64,000 nucleotides of DNA from the NCBI RefSeq assembly GCF_026262645.1, contig NZ_SHNO01000001.1, forward strand, positions 1,674,001-1,738,000, given 5' to 3'. The notes below the pieces were generated by a model. It ran no database searches, was not told the origin of the DNA, and worked only from the letters and a program-made list of their open reading frames with translations. Shown piece after piece: positions 55,375 through 63,590 of the stretch; within the stretch, counting starts at the first letter, position 1; every line of letters begins with the position of its first letter. Source of the stretch: Candidatus Marimicrobium litorale. Lineage in GTDB: Bacteria > Pseudomonadota > Gammaproteobacteria > Pseudomonadales > Halieaceae. Made by a program: the position numbers and the translations under genes.

Positions 55375-56568
55375 TTAAGTCCCCAGCAACATGCGCGAAA
55401 TAATATTCCGTTGAATCTCGTTGGACCCGCCAAAAATAGTCGCGCCGCGTCCGTACAAATGCTCTGCGAGGATACCGTGCCGGTGATCTGGCCCCACTTC
55501 CATATAACTGTCAGACAGCTTCATCGAATCATTTTCATAGGGCACACCGTACATACCCAGGCTTTCAACCAGTAACTGCTTTAACCCCTGCTGGATTTCG
55601 CTCCCGCGAATCTTGAGAATTGATGGCTCTGGGCCAACAGGCTCACCCTGCAATTCCTTCGAGAGATAGCGCAACTCCGTGTACTCAAGAGCCTGTAAAT
55701 CTATTTCCAGCCTGGCCATACGGCGGCGAAATTCTGCACTGCCCAAAAGAGGCACTGCCCCCACTTTCTTCTCTGATACGCTACTTTTCAGGCGCTGTAC
55801 CAAGTGACGCGACTGCGCCACTCTCGCAACAAAACTGCGCTCTTTCTGCAGCAGGTACTTGGCGTAGGTCCAGCCTTTGTTCTCCTCTCCAACACGGTTT
55901 TTAACCGGAACCCGAACATCACTGAGAAATACCTCATTCAGCGTGTGCCCCATATCGAGACCTATGATGGGCTTTATTTCTATTCCCGGTGTATCCATAT
56001 CAATCAACAGAAAGGAAATCCCTTTCTGAGGTTTGGCCGCCGCGTCGGTGCGCACGAGGCAGAACATGCGGTTCGCCCAGTGTGCATAACTGGTCCAAAT
56101 TTTTTGACCGTTGACAAGATAGTCGTCCGCCTCCCGCACCGCACGGGTTTTCAGGTTGGCAAGATCGGAACCAGCGCCCGGTTCAGAATAACCCTGACAC
56201 CAGACATCCTCAGATTTCAGGATGCGGGGCAGATAGAACGCTTTTTGCTCCGCGTTCCCGAAAGCGATCAATACCGGGCCCAGCATGGTAATGCCAAAAG
56301 TCGGCAGAGGTGCACAGGCAGCAGCGAACTCCCGGGCCGCGATGTACTTCTGGGTAAGAGTCCAGCCGGTTCCCCCATATTCAACAGGCCAGTTGGGCGC
56401 CATCCAACCCCTATCGTAGAGAATACGTTGCCAACGAATCAGGTCTTCGTTACCGACGATCAGGCCGCGAGCGCACCTTTCCCGGATGTCATCCGGTAGG
56501 CTCTCGGCCAGGAAAGCCTGCAGTTCCTGCTGAAATAGCAGGTCCTTGCTGCTGAACGCCAAATTCAT
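55375..56568 (-). CDS. Acyl-CoA dehydrogenase, catalytic-type subunit
   Basis: A 397-residue acyl-CoA dehydrogenase. Seen: RWQRILYDRGWMAPNWPVEYGGTGWT, CQGYSEPGAGSDLANLKTRA, DYLVNGQKIWTSYAHWAN and FGGSNEIQRNIISRMLLG at the C-terminus. The base is likely the Glu in YLLQKERSFVAR, the position used in the ChsE/isovaleryl-type enzymes rather than the YEG site. It is first in the minus-strand operon, divergent from an SDR gene, and directly precedes the other acyl-CoA dehydrogenase subunit. FAD-dependent alpha,beta-desaturation of a CoA ester is expected; substrate unknown. Confidence 0.9.
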   Translation of the reverse strand: MNLAFSSKDLLFQQELQAFLAESLPDDIRERCARGLIVGNEDLIRWQRILYDRGWMAPNWPVEYGGTGWTLTQKYIAAREFAAACAPLPTFGITMLGPVLIAFGNAEQKAFYLPRILKSEDVWCQGYSEPGAGSDLANLKTRAVREADDYLVNGQKIWTSYAHWANRMFCLVRTDAAAKPQKGISFLLIDMDTPGIEIKPIIGLDMGHTLNEVFLSDVRVPVKNRVGEENKGWTYAKYLLQKERSFVARVAQSRHLVQRLKSSVSEKKVGAVPLLGSAEFRRRMARLEIDLQALEYTELRYLSKELQGEPVGPEPSILKIRGSEIQQGLKQLLVESLGMYGVPYENDSMKLSDSYMEVGPDHRHGILAEHLYGRGATIFGGSNEIQRNIISRMLLGT

Positions 56569-56714
56569 AAACTTGCCCTCCCCATCCCAAGCCTGCTGCC
56601 GGTATGGAAAATTGTTAGCTTACTATCTATAATCATGCACATCATATGTACGCGAATCATATCCCCCTCGCTGGCATTTGAACACCATTACACGCCCACG
56701 GAGGAAGTTTGCAA
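56569..56714. promoter_or_regulatory. Divergent promoter region of the beta-oxidation locus
   Basis: A 146-base region between the catalytic-type dehydrogenase and SDR starts. On the plus strand TATAAT (56628-56633) lies 17 bases after TGGAAA (56605-56610), a fair promoter for the SDR/MarR unit. A short imperfect dyad around ACATCATATGT (56639-56649) could be a regulator site. The MarR protein encoded downstream is the obvious candidate, but no binding site can be assigned by eye. Confidence 0.4.
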
Positions 56715-57641
56715 ATGGCTGGATTACTGGAAGGAAAAGTCGTCCTCGTCACCGGCGCCGGCCAGGGCGTAGGTCGCGATATCGCGTTACAGGCGGGACA
56801 GGCCGGCGCGAAGGTGATGGTCAATGACCTCGGCACCAGTATTACCGGCGAAGGGGTAGACACCGCCCTGGCAGAGCAGGTCGCGCAGGAAATTCGTGCA
56901 GCCGGCGGAGAGGCATCGTCCTGCGCCGCTAGCGTAACTGACCGAGTCGCAGTGCGCACTATGATCGAGCAATGCCAGGACGAACTCGGAGGACTTAATC
57001 ACCTCGTCAACAATGCCGGCATACTGCGTGATCGCATGTTCCATCGCATGTCAGACGAGGAATGGGACGCGGTCATCGATGTGCACCTCAACGGAGCGCG
57101 CAATATCGCCTCCGCCGCCTGCGATATTTTCAGGCAACAAAACGGCGGCAGCATGGTGCATATGACGTCTACGGCAGGCCTGTGCGGCAACCTGGGCCAG
57201 GCCAACTACTCGGCCGCTAAGCTCGGCATCGTCGGCCTGTCTCGCTCTATCTCGATTGACATGGCTCGCAGCAACGTGCGCTCCAACTGCCTTGCCCCCT
57301 TTGCTTTCAGTCGGATGACTGCCACTGTTCCCGCGAAAGGCGGTGCGCAGAATCCTGATGAAGAACCGTACCTGGAGAAGATCAAGAAAATGGCTTCGGA
57401 AAAAATCCCTCCGCTCATCACCGCACTGGGATCTGACGGCGCAGCCCATATCACAGGTCAGATTTTTGCCGTGCGCGGCAATGAAATTTTTCTGATGTCA
57501 CAGCCACGACCATTGCGCAGCGTTCATCGCGCGGAAGGTTGGACGCCAGAAACCGTGCTTGACCACGCGCTCCCCGCCATGGAGCGCGATTTTTATGGAC
57601 CTGAGACCTCTCGTGACGTATTCAACTGGGATCCAATTTAG
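56715..57641 (+). CDS. SDR-family dehydrogenase, HSD17B4/Hsd4-like
   Basis: A 308-residue SDR of the longer 3-hydroxyacyl-CoA dehydrogenase type. Motifs: VVLVTGAGQGVGRDIALQ, VMVNDLGTS, NNAGILRDRMFHRMSDEEWDAVIDVHLNG (the INAG/MSxxEWD pattern seen in HSD17B4 and mycobacterial Hsd4A), MVHMTSTAGLCGNLGQANYSAAKLGIVG with catalytic Ser and Y-x3-K, and a ~70-residue C-terminal extension. Likely NAD-dependent oxidation of a 3-hydroxyacyl-CoA. The ATG at 56715 is seven bases after GGAGGAAG. Downstream is MarR. Confidence 0.9.
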   Translation: MAGLLEGKVVLVTGAGQGVGRDIALQAGQAGAKVMVNDLGTSITGEGVDTALAEQVAQEIRAAGGEASSCAASVTDRVAVRTMIEQCQDELGGLNHLVNNAGILRDRMFHRMSDEEWDAVIDVHLNGARNIASAACDIFRQQNGGSMVHMTSTAGLCGNLGQANYSAAKLGIVGLSRSISIDMARSNVRSNCLAPFAFSRMTATVPAKGGAQNPDEEPYLEKIKKMASEKIPPLITALGSDGAAHITGQIFAVRGNEIFLMSQPRPLRSVHRAEGWTPETVLDHALPAMERDFYGPETSRDVFNWDPI

Positions 57642-57673
57642 CAACGCAGACCAGCCACAGGAGATAAACCCCG

Positions 57674-58123
57674 ATGACAGAACGCAGAGAAACCCTCGGC
57701 ACCCTTTTTCAGGACGTTGCCAGGCTTCGGGTGTTCTGTTTTAACAGCCTGCTCAAGGACCTGGATCTAACCGCCACACAGGCTTGGGTTCTATCCACGC
57801 TGATGGAAGAGGAAGGAATTATACAGGGTGACCTCGCACAAAAGCTCGGAATACGCGCGGTGACCCTCGGTGGATTAGTCGACCGCCTGGAGGGCAAGCA
57901 GTGGATCGAGCGCCGCCCCGATGATCGGGACCGCCGAGCCAAGCGGATATGGCTGACACAGGCAGGTCGAAAACTCGAGAAACGGATCAACACATCGCTA
58001 CAGGATGTTCACGATATCTCTATCGGTGAGCTACCGTCAGAGGATGTAGAGCAACTGCGCACCATCGTCACACGCGTGCGCGAAAATCTACGAGACCATA
58101 AACGCCGGCTGGACGGCACCTGA
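57674..58123 (+). CDS. MarR-family transcriptional regulator
   Basis: A 149-residue winged-helix regulator. The HTH region reads VLSTLMEEEGIIQGDLAQKLGIRAVTLGGLVDRLEGKQWIERRPDDRDRRAKRIWLTQAG, with the wing motif DDRDRR. It follows the SDR gene by 32 bases with an AGGAGAT ribosome-binding site and probably controls this divergent locus in response to an acyl-CoA or aromatic ligand, as is common in this family; the ligand is unknown. Confidence 0.92.
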   Translation: MTERRETLGTLFQDVARLRVFCFNSLLKDLDLTATQAWVLSTLMEEEGIIQGDLAQKLGIRAVTLGGLVDRLEGKQWIERRPDDRDRRAKRIWLTQAGRKLEKRINTSLQDVHDISIGELPSEDVEQLRTIVTRVRENLRDHKRRLDGT

Positions 58124-58207
58124 GCCTCCCCAGGATCCGTCAAATTTCACGGTACGTCGCGCGCGAGCTAGCAAAAAAACAGCTTGATGAATAAAGGTTA
58201 AGTAGCG

Positions 58208-58219
58208 GCTAGCGCTAGC
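58208..58219. repeat. 12-bp palindrome
   Basis: GCTAGCGCTAGC is a perfect palindrome in the short gap between the MarR gene and the broken egtD gene, which converge. It is too short and lacks a T-run to be a terminator; its meaning is unknown. Confidence 0.35.
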
Positions 58220-58252
58220 GGGCGAAGTTACAATCACACTGTCTGTAGCCCA

Positions 58253-58913
58253 CTACTCTGGCACACCAAGAGAATGCACGCTGAACAGCTGTTCATCGTC
58301 GCACCAGCTGCGCTGCACTTGCAAGCCCGCCGTCGCTGCAAGTTCCGTAAAACTTTCGAGGCTGTATCTATAGGAGTTCTCTGTATGCAATGACTCCCCT
58401 TGTTCAAAAAGTACGGCACTAGCGCCGATAGTGACTGTCTGTTTTATCTTGCAGATCAAGTGCATTTCAATTCTTGAGTGCTCCACATTATAGAACGCTT
58501 GATGACTAAACCTCTCAAGCTGAAAGTCAGCATCAGCCAACGTATTCACTACATTCAAAACATTCAGATTGAACGCTGCGGTCACACCCTTCGCATCGTT
58601 ATAGGCGGCGTTTAGCGCTCTTTCCGATTTCTGTAAATCGACACCAATCAGCACACCGCCTCTCGGCCCTATACGAGACCGTAGACCAGACAGGAAGACG
58701 CGATATCTTCGGCATTATTCTTAAGAATTGCCTTTTCTGTCCGGATCGGATAACACTCCGGCAGCTGCGTGATTTTCTCAAACAGCTCCGACCCTCGGGC
58801 GTCATAAAACAACGTGGATTGATCTGCTTTGACGAACAACCGAAGCCCTTTAGCAAATCCGCCAGCGAGTCGACTTGCGCCGGCTGCTGATCTTTAAAGC
58901 TAAGTTTTTCCAA
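58253..58913 (-). pseudogene. egtD: L-histidine N-alpha-methyltransferase EgtD, broken
   Basis: Remains of EgtD, which trimethylates histidine for ergothioneine. From TTG 58913 the text starts KLSFKDQQPAQVDSLADLL and runs to KQINPR; the next family block (LFYDARGSELFEKITQLPE, CYPIRTEKAIL, KNNAEDIA) is one frame over, so a 1-base indel occurs near 58810. That frame then hits a stop. The C-terminal part, in another frame, reads RSRIGPRGGVLIGVDLQKSER... NDAKGVTAAFNLNVLN... HTENSYRYSLESF... LFSVHSLG to the stop at 58253. The whole central SAM-binding core (roughly 130 codons between NNAEDIA and GPRGG) is missing. The product cannot be an active methyltransferase. Confidence 0.88.
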
Positions 58914-58958
58914 CTCGAGCTGCGACTGGATACATATTTTTACTGGCCTCCCCAGACC

Positions 58959-60221
58959 TTATACATCTCGCGCGAGTCGGAGACCACTAAACTGCCATCG
59001 ATCGCTCGGATAGAAAAAATTCCGGTAGGTAGGTCTTACGTGCCCACTTTGGCTGACACATGAACCACCCTTTAGCACCCATTGGTTCGCCATGAACTTG
59101 CCGTTGTATTCACCAATAGCGCCCCCGCCAGCACTAAAGCCCGGATAGGGTCGATAAGCAGAGCCCGTCCACTGCCAGCAGGCATCGTATAACTGCAGAA
59201 GCGGAATATCACCCGAAGCGGGCTGCGGATTCAGGCGATCCGCGTCAAATACCAGCGGCGTGAAGGCTTGCTTGCGAGCCGCGCACTCCCATTCGAATTC
59301 AGTAGGCAACCGCGCGCCCAACCAACTGGCGTAGGCATCCGCCTCGTAGCCGCTGAGGTGGCAAACCGGGGCATGAGGATCTCTGCGACGCAGCCCAAAC
59401 AAGGTAAACTCCCAACCACCGTCATCACGGTCAAGCCAGTAGAGCGGGCGTTGCCATCGCTCTTCCTGCGCTAGTGTCCATCCGTCTGCCAGCCAGTGCT
59501 GGTGATTCTTGTAACCACCGTCGTCGACAAAGGCCTGGTATTCTCCGTTTGTTACGAGGCGATTCGAAAGTGCAAACGGCTCCAGATAAACCCGAACAGC
59601 GGGAGATTCATTATCGAAAGAAAAATCAACCGCATCTACAGGCAATCCCGCCTCGAAAAGCCCACCCTCGTATTGCCGCCATTGCTGTTCTACTGCAGGA
59701 AAAATGGGCGGCCTCCAGCCCGCTGACAGTTCAGCGAAAGCAGGCAACAGCGGATTCGCGAACAGGGAATACTTCAAATCAGTGTAAAATAACTCCTGAT
59801 GCTGTTGTTCGTGCTGTATTCCCAGACGGCAACGTTGCAAAACAGTGTCGCGCTGCGGGTGAGAATCATCGTCGAGTAATTCAATAATCGCACGATCAAC
59901 CTGCTGCCGGTAACTCAACACCTCGGCGACTGTCGGCCGCGACAACAAACCGCGCTGAGAACGAGCGTACTGGCCTCCTACCCCGTTGTAGTAGGAATTA
60001 AATAATTCTTCATACAATGGGTTACACGCTTCGTACCCCTCCAGACAGGGCTTCAACAGAAAGGTTTCGAAAAACCAGCTGGTATGCGCTAAATGCCACT
60101 TTGGAGGACTCGTGAAAGCCTCTGCCTGCAAGCCGTAGTCTTCAATCTCCAGACGCTCACAAGCGGCAAGGGACTGCTGCCTGATGCGCAGGAAGCTGCG
60201 GGAAATATCATCACTCGCCAT
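58959..60221 (-). CDS. egtB: Ergothioneine biosynthesis protein EgtB (iron sulfoxide synthase)
   Basis: A 420-residue non-haem iron enzyme joining hercynine to a thiol (gamma-Glu-Cys or Cys) to make the sulfoxide precursor of ergothioneine. The N-terminal DinB-like domain gives WHLAHTSWFFETF (iron-ligand His) and the H137-x3-H141-x-E motif (HEQQHQE). The C-terminal FGE-sulfatase domain has RLPTEFEWECAAR, NGKFMANQWVLKGGSC and GHVRPTYRNFF with the closing SDRWQFSGLRLARDV. It appears full length. Its start overlaps the PhzF gene end by 11 bases, and the broken egtD follows 45 bases downstream. With egtD inactive, EgtB may have no hercynine substrate unless another source exists. Confidence 0.93.
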   Translation of the reverse strand: MASDDISRSFLRIRQQSLAACERLEIEDYGLQAEAFTSPPKWHLAHTSWFFETFLLKPCLEGYEACNPLYEELFNSYYNGVGGQYARSQRGLLSRPTVAEVLSYRQQVDRAIIELLDDDSHPQRDTVLQRCRLGIQHEQQHQELFYTDLKYSLFANPLLPAFAELSAGWRPPIFPAVEQQWRQYEGGLFEAGLPVDAVDFSFDNESPAVRVYLEPFALSNRLVTNGEYQAFVDDGGYKNHQHWLADGWTLAQEERWQRPLYWLDRDDGGWEFTLFGLRRRDPHAPVCHLSGYEADAYASWLGARLPTEFEWECAARKQAFTPLVFDADRLNPQPASGDIPLLQLYDACWQWTGSAYRPYPGFSAGGGAIGEYNGKFMANQWVLKGGSCVSQSGHVRPTYRNFFYPSDRWQFSGLRLARDV

Positions 60222-61005
60222 TTAACGTCACCGCTTCAGTCGCCACACAAACCCCTCCTACCTCCACATAGTTCGGCGCCCATCTTGAAAGTAACCGCCC
60301 GCCTGAAGAGGAGCACTGATGACCCAGCAGGCGATCGAATCGCGACGACCAGTAAGCAGCCAGCACTCGCATTGCCGACCCCGTCGCCGCATCCTCTCTT
60401 ACACCGTACTGCGGTGCAAAGTAACGCAACTCTATCGCCCTATCCCCCACCTCGGGCCGTGCGGCAGTGCAAATCAGCGCCCTCTGAGTGTAATTAGCCA
60501 ACGTCTCGTCTGGCGGCGTGAGCGAACGTAAATCGAAACCATCGGGCCATTGCAGTACCATATAATCCGAGGAGCCACCGCTGTATGCAGCAGACACTGG
60601 ATTTGATGGAATGGAGAGCACATCTCTGACCCAGGCCGGCACCTCACATGATTGCATTTCCAGCGCGGAGAAGCGCAGCCATGTCTCCCCCCGCGATTGC
60701 CAACTTTCTACACGACTACCCTGCATGAAAAGGGTGAGCGCATCCTGTCCCAGCCTGGCCATCCAGGCATGAGAGGCAGCCATGAGTCCGTGGCCACAAC
60801 ATTGGATTAGCTGTCCACCGGGGCTGTAACAACGCAGCACGATTGCGGCAGGAAATTCAGACGTGTGCGGCCAGCTAACACAAGTAGTGACATCCGACCA
60901 TGAAGGAAGGGCTTGCGTTGGCTTACTGTCCAACATTACCAGGCGACAGCGGTTACCCCCAAGACCGGAAGCATCCTTTACTGGATCAACAAAAGCCGTT
61001 ATCAA
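60211..61005 (-). CDS. PhzF-family isomerase
   Basis: A 264-residue PhzF-fold protein. Catalytic Glu in HTSEFPAAIV, CGHGLMAASHAW (the second barrel's CGH motif), GVREDAATGSAMRVLAAYW (GxxEDPATGSA motif with P replaced by A). Such proteins are isomerases or epimerases; outside phenazine synthesis their roles are mostly unknown. The start is TTG 61005; the frame is open upstream (EEFIDCQLITAFVD), with GGGAGGAG further upstream, so an unusual initiation codon is possible. It is first of an operon with egtB and broken egtD. Confidence 0.85.
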   Translation of the reverse strand: MITAFVDPVKDASGLGGNRCRLVMLDSKPTQALPSWSDVTTCVSWPHTSEFPAAIVLRCYSPGGQLIQCCGHGLMAASHAWMARLGQDALTLFMQGSRVESWQSRGETWLRFSALEMQSCEVPAWVRDVLSIPSNPVSAAYSGGSSDYMVLQWPDGFDLRSLTPPDETLANYTQRALICTAARPEVGDRAIELRYFAPQYGVREDAATGSAMRVLAAYWSSRFDRLLGHQCSSSGGRLLSRWAPNYVEVGGVCVATEAVTLNGE

Positions 61006-61385
61006 TTGGCAGTCGATAAACTCCTCCCAATGAGTCCGTTACGACGGTTAAAACTAGGCGGCCAATCCGGTGCACTAAAAAACGATACTGTAACAGAAAG
61101 GTTTTACTTTGCTACCTGAGTACGAACCGAGTTTCCTGCTTGTCCCGTTGAAGGTGTCAGGCGAGGCCTGCCTCAGCATTTTCTGCCAATGTATACATTG
61201 GCGCGGCTCGCGACATCGCTCATGAATTTTCCGCTGAAAAATATCCGAATGCACATTTGACGTTGTTATACAGACGCTACTGATCTATTTTAAGCATCAC
61301 GAAAATTCGCAGCTTTCCATTTCGCAACGTATTGTAGAAAAACCCGAAGCAGCGCCAGGTGGCGTTATTCAAAACCGATAAATCC
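61006..61385. other. Intergenic region with an 18-bp palindrome
   Basis: About 380 bases between the PhzF operon and the end of the serine hydrolase gene, with no convincing gene. It includes the perfect palindrome at 61185-61202 and AT-rich stretches typical of promoters for the PhzF/egtB operon. Confidence 0.5.
61185..61202. promoter_or_regulatory. Perfect 18-bp palindrome, candidate operator
   Basis: GCCAATGTATACATTGGC reads the same on both strands. It lies 180 bases upstream of the PhzF start and ~180 bases after the serine hydrolase stop. Uninterrupted dyads of this size usually bind dimeric repressors (TetR, GntR or MerR types). No regulator gene is adjacent. Confidence 0.55.
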
Positions 61386-62678
61386 TTATGCAGCGTCGAT
61401 ACAACGCAGGACTTCGGCCTGGTAGAACTTTCCGCGCTCATTCAGGAGGTCCAGCAGGTGCAATGACGTCGGTACAAACGCTAAACCGATTTCATGCTCC
61501 GGATGCCATTGAAAAATTGAGCCGCCCAGCCCCATCCAGCCGTAGAAACCCTCCCGACCGCCGTTGAATGCTTTCTCCAGCATGGAGCTTTTTTCAGTGA
61601 GCGGCAAAAAACTATCTACCCCTCCCTGAGTGAAGCGGGTGGGCATAAAGTTGCCCATCTCTGCAGGGAGAGGATGGTCGTGCAGGGCAGACCAGCCCGC
61701 TCTATCGAGACAGCGATCCCCATCCAATTCTCCACCGGAGGCCATTATTGCTGCGACTTTGGCCAGGCTGCGCGCGTTGGCATGGGTATTCGCCGACGGC
61801 GTTTCACCCTGCATCATGCCTGCTTCATTAAAAATATCGATGTTCCTCATACCCTCGACGGGAGCCGGTTGGGCACCGGCACCCCTCGCCTTGCGCAACG
61901 CCCAGAGCGGCCGCCACACCCGCGCGATCAACTGGAACAGATTGTGTTGGACACGACGACCGAACAGACGCGGCTTGAGGCTTTGAAATAGGTGCGTTTT
62001 CGGATCAAGCAGTCGAACCGGCGCCACCTGCTCGAGCTGCGCCTCCTCCAGGCCGATGAAAATATCCACGCCCAGCGTATCTGACAGGTCCTCTCGCAGG
62101 TACTCCCCGATGGTGCGACCTGCAGGGTCGACGCGACGGTACAGCTCATTCGCTATCCAGCCGCGGGTCATGGCGTGATACTCGCGTCGAGATGATCCGC
62201 CAGTTGCAAACCGTTGCACTTCTTGCTCGATGATTTCGCCCACCCGATTTTGCTTTATATTCGGCGTCAGCAAATCGGTCGTATTGATCGAGCGGCTAAA
62301 ATTGACCAGGCCAGCTTCGTGACGCATTAAATCCGCCACCCGCACAGACTCCTTGCCACCACCGACAAAGGCAGGCCAATACTTACTGACGGGGGCTTCA
62401 TAATCAAGTAACCCCTTTCCGACAAGAGAGGCAATCGCAATCGACTCCAGGCTTTTTCCACTGCTGAAAATATTTACCAACGAGTCGCCAGAAAATTGCG
62501 GCGTGTCGGGATGAGTCGCCCACAGATCGACGACTTTCCTGCCCCGGTGATAGACACACAACTGCGCATTTTCCTCGGCGAGGGTTCGCATATTGTGCTC
62601 GAAGAGGCTCCTTACCCGATCAAAGGCCGGGGCCGTCTCGCCGTGCACCAAGGGTTGTTGATCGCTGCGTTTTGCCAT
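61386..62678 (-). CDS. Serine hydrolase, beta-lactamase family
   Basis: A 430-residue class C beta-lactamase-like hydrolase: nucleophile IFSSGKSLESIA (S-x-x-K), AGLVNFSRS, REYHAMTRGWIANEL (Tyr motif), a long middle insertion, and GFYGWMGLGGSIFQWHPEHEIG at the C-terminus. No signal peptide. ABC1/Lact-type proteins of this subgroup are often encoded with acyl-CoA metabolism genes. Here it follows the CoA-ester lyase and enoyl-CoA hydratase in the same direction. Substrate unknown. Confidence 0.86.
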   Translation of the reverse strand: MAKRSDQQPLVHGETAPAFDRVRSLFEHNMRTLAEENAQLCVYHRGRKVVDLWATHPDTPQFSGDSLVNIFSSGKSLESIAIASLVGKGLLDYEAPVSKYWPAFVGGGKESVRVADLMRHEAGLVNFSRSINTTDLLTPNIKQNRVGEIIEQEVQRFATGGSSRREYHAMTRGWIANELYRRVDPAGRTIGEYLREDLSDTLGVDIFIGLEEAQLEQVAPVRLLDPKTHLFQSLKPRLFGRRVQHNLFQLIARVWRPLWALRKARGAGAQPAPVEGMRNIDIFNEAGMMQGETPSANTHANARSLAKVAAIMASGGELDGDRCLDRAGWSALHDHPLPAEMGNFMPTRFTQGGVDSFLPLTEKSSMLEKAFNGGREGFYGWMGLGGSIFQWHPEHEIGLAFVPTSLHLLDLLNERGKFYQAEVLRCIDAA

Positions 62679-62699
62679 GTTTAACCTATCCTGATGAGT

Positions 62700-63575
62700 T
62701 CAGAAGTCGCGCTCTACCGTTAACAACAAGCGTTTAGCCTGCTTCAGATGCGGAATGTCCAACATTTTTCCATCGAGCCCGATAGTGCCTGCTCCATCAC
62801 TGTCCGCGAAAGCCTGCACTACGCGCCGTGCATGCGCTATCTCATCCTCGCTGGGAGTGAAACACTCATTTATCACGGCGACCTGGGCCGGATGTATAGC
62901 CATTTTGCCACTGAAGCCCTCTCTGCGCGCGCACACCGACTCCTGCCGCAGGCCGCTTTCATCCCGAAAGTCCAGATAGACCCCGTCCACTGGTTGAAAG
63001 TTGCCCGCAGCGCCCACTGCAAGGGCGCTTGTACGACTGAGCTGGTGCACTAAAAAATGCTTGCCGCTGCCATCCGTATTGGTGGTGGCCCCAAGGTCCG
63101 TTGCCATATCCTCAGCGCCCCAGGTTATTGCTGACAGACGCTCCGATACACCGAGAAAACTACCCAGATTAATCATACCCAGAGCAGACTCGGCGAGACT
63201 CATAATCCGCGTACTGCCTTTTGTCAGGCTATTTTGCTGTTCCAGCGCGCAAAGATAGTGATCCAGGCGGCGAACATCATTACCATGGGAAGGTTTGGGC
63301 AAGAAAATCCCCGCAGGGGCTCCCGGCATAACGGCCACCAGGTCTGCCAGCGTATGGGGCGTATCCAGCGCGTTTACCCGCACCCAGAGTTCACTGCCAG
63401 ATGCACCACTTTGTGCGGCAAGATACTCACCCACCCGCGCACGGGCGTCAGCCTTGCTGCCTTCAGCAACGGAATCTTCAAGATCAAGAATCAGGGCATC
63501 GGCTCCGACACTCAAAGCCTTGCCTAGCTTCTTGTCACTGTCTCCGGGTATGAACATCCATGACCGGTTCACCAT
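62700..63575 (-). CDS. HpcH/HpaI-type CoA-ester lyase (citrate lyase beta-like)
   Basis: A 291-residue TIM-barrel lyase of the citrate lyase beta/malyl-CoA lyase family. It begins RSWMFIPGDSDKKLGKALSVGADALILDLEDSVAEGSKADAR (with the DLED motif), then GIFLPKPSHGNDVRRLDHYL, MSLAESALGMINLGSFLG, WGAEDMATDLGATTN, DGVYLDFRDESGL and GKMAIHPAQVAVIN. These enzymes split or form malyl-, methylmalyl-, citramalyl- or hydroxymethylglutaryl-type CoA esters. It is co-transcribed with the enoyl-CoA hydratase upstream and the serine hydrolase downstream. Substrate not assignable. Confidence 0.9.
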   Translation of the reverse strand: MVNRSWMFIPGDSDKKLGKALSVGADALILDLEDSVAEGSKADARARVGEYLAAQSGASGSELWVRVNALDTPHTLADLVAVMPGAPAGIFLPKPSHGNDVRRLDHYLCALEQQNSLTKGSTRIMSLAESALGMINLGSFLGVSERLSAITWGAEDMATDLGATTNTDGSGKHFLVHQLSRTSALAVGAAGNFQPVDGVYLDFRDESGLRQESVCARREGFSGKMAIHPAQVAVINECFTPSEDEIAHARRVVQAFADSDGAGTIGLDGKMLDIPHLKQAKRLLLTVERDF

Positions 63576-63590
63576 GTCTACTCCTGTCGT

